64,000 nt of DNA from Actinophytocola oryzae (GTDB lineage: Bacteria; Actinomycetota; Actinomycetes; Mycobacteriales; Pseudonocardiaceae), in contig NZ_SOCP01000010.1 in NCBI RefSeq assembly GCF_004364325.1, forward strand, positions 1 through 64,000. Direction: 5' to 3'. Positions 24,584 through 31,720 of this stretch are shown here, in pieces. Position 1 is the first letter of the stretch. Each line of letters begins with the position of its first letter. The position numbers and the translations under genes are program-made. The notes under the pieces are model-generated. The model worked only from the letters and a program-made list of their open reading frames with translations, did no database searches and was not told the DNA's origin.

Positions 24584-25474
24584 ATGGACGTCGACACCCG
24601 CCTGCTGCGGTACTTCGCCGCGGTCGCCGAGGAGGGCAACCTGACCCGGGCGGCCGAGCGGCTGTTCGTGTCGCAGCCTGCGCTGACCAAACAGGTGAGG
24701 CAGCTGGAGTCGCAGCTGGGTGTCCGGTTGTTCACCCGCTCCCACACCGGCATGACGCTGACGGAACCGGGTGCGGCGTTGGCGGCCCGCGTGCCGACGC
24801 TGCTGGCGTCGTGGGACAGCGTCCTGCGGGAGACGAGGGGCGCCGCGAGCCGGGCGTCACGGGTGCTGCGAATCGGTTTTCTGGGCAGCGCCGTGAACGA
24901 GGCGACGCAGGACATCATCGCCGCGTTCACGGCCAGCCGCCCCGGCTGGCGGGTGGAGATGCGTCAGGGCTCGTGGGGGAACCCGACCGCGGGTCTGTCG
25001 GCGGGTGACGTGGACGCCGGACTGCTGCGCCTCCCCTTCCCGGGTCAGGAAAACCTGCGGGTGGAGCCGCTCCTGACGGAACCCCGCTGGGTCGCCCTGT
25101 CGAGTGCCCACCCGCTGGCGTCCGCCCCCGAGATCGCCTTCGGGGCCCTGTGGGAGGAGCCGTTCGTGGCGGCACCACCGGAAACCGGCGCGTGGCGCGA
25201 CTACTGGCTTGCCACCGACGCCCGGCAGGGCAGAGAGCCCCTGATAGGCGCCGTGACAGACCAGCCGGACGCCTGGCTCACCGCGATAGCCAACGGTTAC
25301 GGCGTGGCGCTCGCCCCCGAGTCCGCCGCCCGCTTCTACAACCGCCCGGGCATCACCTACCGCCCGGTGACCGGCATCAGTCCCAGCCAGGTAGCGGTCG
25401 CGTGGGCCCCGGCCGACGATGACAACCTCGTCATCCAGGACTTCGTGCAGTGCTGCCTGGAGCTCAGAAGGTGA
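24584..25474 (+). CDS. LysR-family transcriptional regulator
   Basis: A 296-residue LysR-type regulator. The winged helix-turn-helix (FAAVAEEGNLTRAAERLFVS, then QPALTKQVRQLESQLGVRLF) is followed by the linker helix and a periplasmic-binding-protein-like effector domain from about residue 90. A GATAAC hexamer at 24570-24575, eight bases before the ATG, could be the -10 of a leaderless transcript. It is divergent from the DoxX-like gene, its most likely target. The effector is unknown. Confidence 0.93.
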   Translation: MDVDTRLLRYFAAVAEEGNLTRAAERLFVSQPALTKQVRQLESQLGVRLFTRSHTGMTLTEPGAALAARVPTLLASWDSVLRETRGAASRASRVLRIGFLGSAVNEATQDIIAAFTASRPGWRVEMRQGSWGNPTAGLSAGDVDAGLLRLPFPGQENLRVEPLLTEPRWVALSSAHPLASAPEIAFGALWEEPFVAAPPETGAWRDYWLATDARQGREPLIGAVTDQPDAWLTAIANGYGVALAPESAARFYNRPGITYRPVTGISPSQVAVAWAPADDDNLVIQDFVQCCLELRR

Positions 25475-25490
25475 CGAGTGGCAGTCCGAG

Positions 25491-25538
25491 TTGGCATCCA
25501 GAGCGTCGAAAAGGATAGATTGTCGTAGGTTTTCGACG
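25491..25538 (+). promoter_or_regulatory. Promoter with a 9-bp inverted repeat before the RloAB operon
   Basis: CGTCGAAAA (25504-25512) and TTTTCGACG (25530-25538) are a perfect 9-bp inverted repeat with a 17-base centre. A -35-like TTGGCA (25491-25496) and a -10-like TAGATT (25516-25521) place the -10 element between the two arms, a good geometry for a repressor site. As RNA the arms could also form a hairpin if transcription started further upstream. The rloA start lies 43 bases downstream of the second arm. Confidence 0.5.
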
Positions 25539-25580
25539 AAAGAGGCGCTGTGTGCACGCGATGACGGTCGGGAGGTGACC

Positions 25581-26837
25581 ATGCTGGTTCGATTCGAGGT
25601 ATCGAATTTCCGTTCGATACGTCAACCCGTCGAGCTGTCGATGGTCGCTGTCGACCGGGATCGGGTCGAGTCACGGCCCGCGCCCAACCTCGGCGAGCAT
25701 CTGCTCACGGTCGCGGCCGTCTTCGGTCCCAACGCCTCCGGGAAGTCCAACATCCTCGCAGCGCTGAACTGGCTTCGAACGGGGATTCGTGACTCCCTTC
25801 GATTCTGGGACGACGAGATCCCCGTCGAGCTGTTCGCCTTTGTGGACAGTCCTGGACCGTCGCAGTTCACGGTCGAGGCCGTCGTCTCCGGCGTGCGGTT
25901 CGAGTACGTGGTCGAACTGGATCGTGAGGCCGTTCACTACGAGGGCCTGTTCCACTACCCGGAGAAGAAGCGCCGACGAATCTTCGAACGCGAGGGAACC
26001 GAGTTCACCCTGCAGCGCGGACTCGGAAGCCTGTCCGGCACCCGCGAGCTGCTGACGAGTCGTGCCTTGGCGCTGTCCATCGCGCGGCGGTTCGACGAGC
26101 CGTTGGTCGCGGACTTCGCGAACTACCTGATCGACACACAAGCACTCGGACCTCGAGCTTCCGTGCCTGAGTACCCGCGCGGAGACCGGTGGGCACGACG
26201 TTCCCATGTCACCTCGACCCGTCAGCTGTTCGAGAGGCTCGACGACAACGGCCAGGAGACACTTCTTGGTGTGGATGATCCCCTGGAGAAGGATCGGAGG
26301 CAGGTCCTGGCCCTGCTGCGAATGGCTGATCTCGGCATCGTCGACGTTCTGGTCGAGCGGGATCGACGGACGCAACGAGTTCGCCTCGTGCACCGGACCG
26401 AAGATGGGACAAGGCCGCTCGACTTTTCGGCCGAGTCCGAAGGCACTCGTACGTGGTTCGATCTGATCGGTCCGGTTCTCAGTGCACTCAGGGAAGGCTC
26501 GTTGTTCCTGTTCGACGAGCTCGACGCGAGCCTGCACCCCACGCTGTCGATGCACCTGATTCGCCTGTTCCACGACCCGGCGACCAACCCAAGGGGTGCT
26601 CAGCTGATCTTCACCTCGCACGATACGAGCCTGCTCAACCACCTCAACCGCGACGAGGTCTGGTTCACCGAGAAACTGGAGGACGGTGCGACGCGGCTCG
26701 GTGCGTTGGCCGAGTTCGCCGGAGAACGGGTACGCAGATCGCAGAACCTCGAAAAGGCATACCTGCACGGTCGGTTCGGTGCGCTGCCGGACGTGGACAG
26801 AACGGAGATACTCCGTGCGCTTGGTCTGATCGGCTGA
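25581..26837 (+). CDS. rloA: RloA/AbiLi-type AAA ATPase
   Basis: A 418-residue ATPase of the AAA15/AAA21 (RloA, AbiLi) type related to OLD-family and SMC-like ATPases. It begins MLVRFEVSNFRSIRQPVELS, then the Walker A FGPNASGKSNILAAL (K55), a long inserted middle region, an ABC-like signature region DFSAESEGTRTWFDLIGP, Walker B SLFLFDELDASLHP and the switch histidine in LIFTSHDTSLLNHL. Start ATG at 25581 has GGAGG four bases after the G of GTCG, at good spacing. An rloB gene follows after five bases. Such pairs are known or suspected phage-defence (abortive infection) modules, the ATPase sensing infection and controlling the partner. Confidence 0.88.
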   Translation: MLVRFEVSNFRSIRQPVELSMVAVDRDRVESRPAPNLGEHLLTVAAVFGPNASGKSNILAALNWLRTGIRDSLRFWDDEIPVELFAFVDSPGPSQFTVEAVVSGVRFEYVVELDREAVHYEGLFHYPEKKRRRIFEREGTEFTLQRGLGSLSGTRELLTSRALALSIARRFDEPLVADFANYLIDTQALGPRASVPEYPRGDRWARRSHVTSTRQLFERLDDNGQETLLGVDDPLEKDRRQVLALLRMADLGIVDVLVERDRRTQRVRLVHRTEDGTRPLDFSAESEGTRTWFDLIGPVLSALREGSLFLFDELDASLHPTLSMHLIRLFHDPATNPRGAQLIFTSHDTSLLNHLNRDEVWFTEKLEDGATRLGALAEFAGERVRRSQNLEKAYLHGRFGALPDVDRTEILRALGLIG

Positions 26838-26842
26838 CCCTG

Positions 26843-27481
26843 ATGGCACCACGAAGGACTCGCGCGAAAGACCTCAGGCGAAAGACCGCGAACCGCCCGG
26901 AGCGCAAGACGGTCGTCGTGTTCTGTGAGGGCGAGGCATCGGAACCGGACTACGTCAACGCGTTGAAACGGTTGTCAGGCGTCCGTGGCAGTGCCTCGAT
27001 CAACATCGAGGTTGCCACGGAGCGAGGTGTGCCGTTGACACTGGTGCGCCGGGCTGTCGACCGGGCGCGTGACGACGAGGTCGACGAATGCTGGTGCGTC
27101 TTCGACGTCGAGTGGCCACGGCATCACCCCAACCTGAAGGAGGCCGTCCGTCTGGCCGAAGAGCACGGCATCAGGCTCGCGATCTCGAACCCGTGCTTCG
27201 AGGTGTGGCTGATTCTTCACTTCGAGGACCAGACCGCCTTCCTGAACACGGACGAAGCCGAGCGCAGGAGTCGCAAGCTGGACGGGCGGACTGGCAAGCG
27301 GATCGACGGCGACACGTACATGCCACTCCGTGCCGTCGCCGCGAAGCGGGCCCTGCGGCTCACCCAGCTTCACGAAAAGAACGCCACGTCGTTCCCGCGA
27401 GACAATCCCTCCTCGTCGATGTGCGACCTCCTCGCCGCGATCGAGCCAGGCACGACGTCATTCGTTCGCGGCACTGTCTAG
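26843..27481 (+). CDS. rloB: RloB/AbiLii-type effector
   Basis: A 212-residue RloB-family protein. The N-terminal basic tail is followed by VVVFCEGEASEPDYVNALKR (acidic E29/E31), then VDECWCVFDVEWPRHHPNL (D88, E90) and the family hallmark AISNPCFEVWLILHFEDQ. The E...D-x-D/E layout is reminiscent of a Toprim-like metal site, although here the second D-x-D position reads DVE. I infer a nuclease-like effector kept in check by RloA. It is in one operon with rloA (5-base gap); its last 24 bases overlap the convergent small gene at 27458-27652. Confidence 0.88.
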   Translation: MAPRRTRAKDLRRKTANRPERKTVVVFCEGEASEPDYVNALKRLSGVRGSASINIEVATERGVPLTLVRRAVDRARDDEVDECWCVFDVEWPRHHPNLKEAVRLAEEHGIRLAISNPCFEVWLILHFEDQTAFLNTDEAERRSRKLDGRTGKRIDGDTYMPLRAVAAKRALRLTQLHEKNATSFPRDNPSSSMCDLLAAIEPGTTSFVRGTV

Positions 27482-27652
27482 TCGGCGGAGCTGTTCCTCG
27501 AGAATCCTCGCGTGTGCGTCGATGACAGACGCAGGCTCGGCGGTTCTGTGCAGTTCGAGGTAGTCGGTGAGCTGTGCGATCTCGGTGGCGAGCAACGCGG
27601 CTCGGCCGACTACGCCGGTCAGCCAGCGTTCCGCGTCGGTGGGGTCCGGCAT
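27458..27652 (-). CDS. Small helical protein, unknown function
   Basis: A 64-residue mostly helical acidic protein (AERWLTGVVGRAALLATEIA; ILEEQLRRLDSA). No family recognised. The start codon follows the stop of the VOC gene by three bases, which supports a real, translationally coupled gene. Its 3' end runs 24 bases into the end of rloB on the opposite strand. Confidence 0.55.
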   Translation of the reverse strand: MPDPTDAERWLTGVVGRAALLATEIAQLTDYLELHRTAEPASVIDAHARILEEQLRRLDSAANE

Positions 27653-27655
27653 GGC

Positions 27656-28099
27656 TCACGCACGTGGGCGTGCGTGTCCCGCCAGCCCGCTGGTGTCGAG
27701 GCCGTGCGCGGCGAAGCTGTAGAGCCGGATCTCCGTGCCGTCCGGGTCGTGGAAGCTGACGATCCAGCCGATGCTCGCGTTGATCACCGGTGAGTGCTCG
27801 ACGCCCAGCTCGTCGAGGCGGATGACCCAGGCCTCCGCGGCCTCCCGGTCCGCGATGCCGAAGCTGACCGGGTCGAAACCCGCGAAGCCCTCGGCCGCCC
27901 GCGGGTTCTCCCGCAACGCGATGCCCGCGTCGCCGAGGCCGGGGATCGTTCCCGCGACGCCGCGCACGACGCCGTCCTCGTCCGGGAACTCGAGCTCGAA
28001 CGTGAACCCGAAGACCCGCTCGTACCAGTCGATGCTGGTGGCGATGTCGCGCACCGGGAACTTGACGTGGTGGATGCCGGTGATCACGGCGTCTGTCAT
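27656..28099 (-). CDS. VOC/glyoxalase-superfamily protein
   Basis: A 147-residue vicinal-oxygen-chelate protein: ITGIHHVKFPVRDIATSIDW at the N-terminus (metal-type histidine H10/H11) and the paired second module ending WIVSFHDPDGTEIRLYSF, which carries the usual metal glutamate. Members include glyoxalases, dioxygenases and resistance proteins; the substrate is unknown. Start ATG at 28099 is preceded by AAGGGA. It is divergent from a TetR gene, with a clear operator between them, so it is probably inducible by the TetR ligand. Confidence 0.88.
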   Translation of the reverse strand: MTDAVITGIHHVKFPVRDIATSIDWYERVFGFTFELEFPDEDGVVRGVAGTIPGLGDAGIALRENPRAAEGFAGFDPVSFGIADREAAEAWVIRLDELGVEHSPVINASIGWIVSFHDPDGTEIRLYSFAAHGLDTSGLAGHARPRA

Positions 28100-28114
28100 G
28101 GCGACTCCCTTGAA

Positions 28115-28129
28115 TGCAGTAACACTGCA
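28115..28129. promoter_or_regulatory. Candidate TetR operator 1
   Basis: TGCAGT-AAC-ACTGCA is a perfect 6-bp inverted repeat with a 3-base centre, located 16 bases in front of the VOC start and 25 bases in front of the TetR start. It is likely bound by the TetR protein encoded at 28154. Confidence 0.6.
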
Positions 28130-28134
28130 ATGAA

Positions 28135-28152
28135 CGATGCTAGAATGCATCG
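28135..28152 (+). promoter_or_regulatory. Leaderless tetR promoter framed by an inverted repeat
   Basis: CGATGC (28135-28140) and GCATCG (28147-28152) are perfect inverted arms around TAGAAT (28141-28146), a good -10 hexamer. The ATG at 28154 lies seven bases after the -10, so transcription would start at or next to the start codon (leaderless mRNA). A protein bound to these arms would cover the -10. Confidence 0.5.
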
Positions 28153-28153
28153 C

Positions 28154-28795
28154 ATGAGCAGTGATGTCAACCGCGCCTACCGGTCGCCCCGACGTGCGGA
28201 GGCGGCTCGCCAGACCCGTCAGCTGATCCGTGACGCGGCGTTCCGGCTGTTCGTCGAGCAGGGCATCACCGTGACCACCATGCGCCAGATCGCCGCCGAG
28301 GCCGGCGTCGCCGAACGCACCGTCTACACGGCCTTCCCGTCGAAGATCGCGCTCTTCCACGAGGTCATGGACATCAGGACGGTCGGGGACGAGCTGCCCG
28401 TCCCGGTGTCCGACCGCGCCGAGTTCACCGCGTCCCAGTCCGAGCCCGACCCGCACGAGGCCGTGCGGCAGTTCGTGGACTTCGGCTGCGCGTTGCTCGA
28501 ACGGGTCGGCGACCTGATCATGGCGGCCATCGAGTCGTCCGGTGCGGATCCGGACATGCGCGAGTGGTCCACCCGCGCGTCGGACGAGACCTCGAAGAAC
28601 ATCAACGCGGTCGCCCAGGCGTGGAAGGACGCCGGCTTCCTCCGCGACGACCTCACCGCGGACGAGGCAGGCGCCGCCATGTACGCACTCAGCTCGCCAC
28701 ACGTCCACCACCTACTGCGGCGGCGCCAGGGCTGGTCGGTCGAGCGGTACCGGACCTGGGTGATCACGACGATCACCACGACGATGCTGAGCTGA
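28154..28795 (+). CDS. TetR-family regulator
   Basis: A 213-residue TetR-type regulator. The DNA-binding domain is typical (IRDAAFRLFVEQGITVTTMR, then IAAEAGVAERTVYTAFPSKI), followed by a helical ligand domain. ATG at 28154 is favoured because a -10 element sits seven bases upstream; an ATG at 28145 would lie inside the -10/operator region. It is divergent from the VOC gene and probably represses both genes through the two inverted repeats between them. It ends three bases before the convergent response regulator gene. Confidence 0.92.
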   Translation: MSSDVNRAYRSPRRAEAARQTRQLIRDAAFRLFVEQGITVTTMRQIAAEAGVAERTVYTAFPSKIALFHEVMDIRTVGDELPVPVSDRAEFTASQSEPDPHEAVRQFVDFGCALLERVGDLIMAAIESSGADPDMREWSTRASDETSKNINAVAQAWKDAGFLRDDLTADEAGAAMYALSSPHVHHLLRRRQGWSVERYRTWVITTITTTMLS

Positions 28796-28798
28796 GCC

Positions 28799-29431
28799 TC
28801 ACGGCACGACGTCGTTCTCCCAGGCCCACGCCGCGATCTCGACGCGGTTGCGCAGACCCAGCTTGCGTTGCACACCAGCCACGTGACCCTTGACCGTGCT
28901 CAGCGAGATGAACAGCGCGGCGGCGATCTCCTGGTTCGTCCTGCCCCTCGAGATGGCCAGCACGACCTCCAGCTCCCGTTCGGACAGTGGCCGCGTCGAC
29001 GATCCCCGCCGCACGCGGCGCAGCAGGCGCGGGGTGATGGACGGCGAGACGAGCGTGCCGCCCGTGTGCGCGGCGCGGACCGCCTCGACCAGCAGTGCCG
29101 GGCCCGCGTCCTTCAGGACGAAGCCGACCGCGCCGCCACGCAGCGCGCCGTACACGTACTCGTCGTCGTCGAAGGTGGTCACCACGACCACGCGCAGCGG
29201 GTCGGTGACGGCCGGGCCCGCCAGCGCGCGGGTGACCTCGACGCCGTCGAGCCCCGGCATCCGGATGTCCACCAGGCACACGTCCGGCCGCAGCCGCCGC
29301 GCCAGCTCGACCGCCGTGACCCCGTCCTCGGCCTCGGCGACCACCTCGATGTCGGGTTCACCGGACAGGAGCAGCCGCAGGCCGCTGCGGACCATGGCCT
29401 GGTCGTCGGCCAGCAGGACGCGGATGGTCAT
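28799..29431 (-). CDS. NarL/LuxR-type response regulator
   Basis: A 210-residue response regulator: receiver with D9/D10 and D55 (CLVDIRMPG), then a LuxR-type helix-turn-helix (LSERELEVVLAISRGRTNQE; ISLSTVKGHVAGVQRKLGLR). ATG at 29431 overlaps the stop of the kinase gene by four bases, so kinase and regulator are cotranslated. The putative target is not adjacent: the genes on both sides are convergent or divergent and unrelated. Confidence 0.93.
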   Translation of the reverse strand: MTIRVLLADDQAMVRSGLRLLLSGEPDIEVVAEAEDGVTAVELARRLRPDVCLVDIRMPGLDGVEVTRALAGPAVTDPLRVVVVTTFDDDEYVYGALRGGAVGFVLKDAGPALLVEAVRAAHTGGTLVSPSITPRLLRRVRRGSSTRPLSERELEVVLAISRGRTNQEIAAALFISLSTVKGHVAGVQRKLGLRNRVEIAAWAWENDVVP

Positions 29432-30498
29432 CGCGACTCGCGCAGCGGCAGCGTCGCGCGTACCGCCCAGCCGTGGCCCGGTCGCGGGCCCGCGACCAGC
29501 GCTCCGCCGAGTGCCTCGACACGTTCACGCATGCCGACCAGGCCGTACCCGCCACGGTGGGGCCGGCCGGGCGGACCGTCGTCCACGACGTCCACGGTGA
29601 CGGCCTGCCCGTCCTGTGTGACGTCGACCGTGACCGAACGGGCCCGCGGCGCGTGCCTGGCGACGTTGGTGAGCGACTCCTGGACGATCCGGTACACGGT
29701 GCCGCGCACCTCGTTCGACCACCCGTCCTCGCCGTCGGGGAGCCGCAGCCGCACCGAGGGGCCGTCGAAGCGGGCGACCAGCTCTGTCAACGGCTCGAAC
29801 CTCGCGGCGACCGGCGCGTCGCGGGTGTCCCGCAGCACGCCGACGACCCGGCGCATCGCGGTCAGCGCGTCCGTGCTCGCGGTCTCGATGCCGGCGAGCG
29901 ACTCGGCCAGGTCGGGCGGGCTCCGCCGCCTGGCGGCCTGTGCGTGGAGCACGATCCCGGTGACGTGGTGGGCGACGACGTCGTGCAGCTCCCGTGCGAG
30001 CGCCAGCCGTTCGTCGTGGCGGACCGCCTCGGCGGCCGCCTCGCCGCGGGCGTCGAGCAGCCGCAGGCCGAGTCCACACGCGACGGCGCCGACCCAGCCG
30101 AGGACGTTCAGCGTCGGCACGGCCGGCAGAACGCCAGGCGCGGCGAGCCAGCCCGCCAGCAGCACGGCGAACCCGCCCGCGACGACGGCACCGGCGCGTG
30201 GCAACGGACGTACCCGCACCTCGGCGGCGACCAGCACAGCCAGCCCGAGTGCCATGGCGGGACTCGGTTCGACCGGCAGGTGGGCGAACCGAGTGACCAG
30301 CACCGCGCCTGCCGCGACCGCGAGCCCCGCGCCCGCGGCCCACCCCCGCCGACGCAGGAGCGCGAGCCCGCACACCACCGCGCCTGCCGCACAGCCGAAC
30401 ACCCAGTAGTGGCCTCCCCAGCTGCCCGCGACCGCGACCGCCTGGAGCGCCAGCGCCCCGGCGAACCCGGCGGCGGCCGACACCTCCCGAATGTCCAC
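29428..30498 (-). CDS. NarL-type sensor histidine kinase
   Basis: A 356-residue kinase. Residues 10-140 are predicted to form about five or six membrane helices. The phosphoacceptor region LALARELHDVVAHHVTGIVL has the phosphorylatable histidine H172. The HATPase domain follows (YRIVQESLTNVARHA; YGLVGMRERVEALGG). The lack of an extracytoplasmic domain suggests that it senses membrane-embedded signals or needs a partner. It is divergent from the secreted hydrolase gene, which could be a target. Confidence 0.93.
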   Translation of the reverse strand: MDIREVSAAAGFAGALALQAVAVAGSWGGHYWVFGCAAGAVVCGLALLRRRGWAAGAGLAVAAGAVLVTRFAHLPVEPSPAMALGLAVLVAAEVRVRPLPRAGAVVAGGFAVLLAGWLAAPGVLPAVPTLNVLGWVGAVACGLGLRLLDARGEAAAEAVRHDERLALARELHDVVAHHVTGIVLHAQAARRRSPPDLAESLAGIETASTDALTAMRRVVGVLRDTRDAPVAARFEPLTELVARFDGPSVRLRLPDGEDGWSNEVRGTVYRIVQESLTNVARHAPRARSVTVDVTQDGQAVTVDVVDDGPPGRPHRGGYGLVGMRERVEALGGALVAGPRPGHGWAVRATLPLRESR

Positions 30499-30616
30499 GT
30501 GGTGAGGCTACGAAAGTGTCACCCGTCCGCCGAATCGGCCGAAAGTACTGTTGTGCGCGCCGAAACGGTTCTTCGGACCGGTACCCGGCGCCGCCGGGAC
30601 CCCCGAACGTGGGTCC

Positions 30617-31720
30617 ATGCTGAACAAGGCACTCGGTCTCGCGGTCCTCGCCGGACTGCTCACCGCCGCTCCGGCCCACGCCGTCGACCCGCCCCACCTC
30701 CCGGCGCCGACCGGGCACCACCCCGTCGGCACCACCTCCCTGTACCTGGAGGACGAGTCCCGCCAGGACCCCTGGGTGCCCGAGGCGGGAGCGCGGGAGC
30801 TGATGGTCTCCCTGTGGTACCCGGCGACGTCACGAGGTGCGCGGCGGGCGCCGTACATGAGCCCCGCCGAGTCGGAGGCCGTCCTGCGTGGCACGGGCGT
30901 CACCGGCGTGCCCTACGACGCGCTGAGCCGCACGCGCACCAACGCCTACCTCGACACGACACCGTCCGGTGGCCGCCACTCGTTGCCGCTCGTGGTGCTC
31001 TCGCCGGGGTTCACGTGGCCGCGCAGCTCGCTCACCGCACTCGCCGAGGAGCTGGCGAGCCGCGGTTACGTGGTGGCGGGGATCGACCACACCTACGAGA
31101 ACTTCGGCATGACCTTCCCGGGCGGACGGTTCGTCACCTGCGCTGCGTGCGAGCTGGACGTGGACGACTTCGGCACGGCCGCGGTGGAGAGCCGGGCGAA
31201 GGACGTCTCCTTCGTGCTCGACGAGCTGACCGGGCCACATCCGAAGTGGCGCGGCGGCACGTTGATCGACCCGTCCCGGATCGCGATGGCGGGCAGTTCG
31301 CTCGGCGGGGCGAGCGTCGCCGAGACCGCGCTCACGGACCCGAGGATCCGCGCCGGTGTCAACCTCGACGGCACGATGTTCAAGCCGCTGCCGGAAAGCG
31401 GGCTGTCCCGACCGTTCCTGTTCTTCAGCGAGGACCTGTGCGACCCCACGTGGGTCCGGGACTGGGCGCACCTGACCGGCCCGAAGCAGTGGCTGCGCAT
31501 CAGCGGTTCGGTGCACGCGTCCTTCACGGACTACGACATGCTGGGCAGGCAGATCGGCGTCGACCTCGGCAGCAGCCTGGCCGGCACGCGCTCGGTGGAG
31601 ATAGTCCGCGCGTACGTCGCCGCGTTCCTCGACCTGCACCTGCGCGACCGGCCGCAACCGCCCCTGGCGCGACCGGCCGCGAGCTACCCCGAGGTCAGCA
31701 CTTCCGACTGCTACTCGTAG
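30617..31720 (+). CDS. Secreted alpha/beta hydrolase, PAF-acetylhydrolase-like
   Basis: A 367-residue protein with a signal peptide (residues 1-22, cleavage after AHA). The alpha/beta hydrolase core shows the nucleophile elbow GSSLGG in IAMAGSSLGGASVAE, an oxyanion region LVVLSPGFTWPRS, and the catalytic histidine candidate in SVHASFTDYD. The overall pattern (LMVSLWYPA near the N-terminus, a lipase-like fold) fits platelet-activating-factor acetylhydrolase or chlorophyllase-like esterases. The likely substrate is a short-chain ester or phospholipid outside the cell. The last ten bases overlap the convergent ABC permease gene. Confidence 0.85.
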   Translation: MLNKALGLAVLAGLLTAAPAHAVDPPHLPAPTGHHPVGTTSLYLEDESRQDPWVPEAGARELMVSLWYPATSRGARRAPYMSPAESEAVLRGTGVTGVPYDALSRTRTNAYLDTTPSGGRHSLPLVVLSPGFTWPRSSLTALAEELASRGYVVAGIDHTYENFGMTFPGGRFVTCAACELDVDDFGTAAVESRAKDVSFVLDELTGPHPKWRGGTLIDPSRIAMAGSSLGGASVAETALTDPRIRAGVNLDGTMFKPLPESGLSRPFLFFSEDLCDPTWVRDWAHLTGPKQWLRISGSVHASFTDYDMLGRQIGVDLGSSLAGTRSVEIVRAYVAAFLDLHLRDRPQPPLARPAASYPEVSTSDCYS

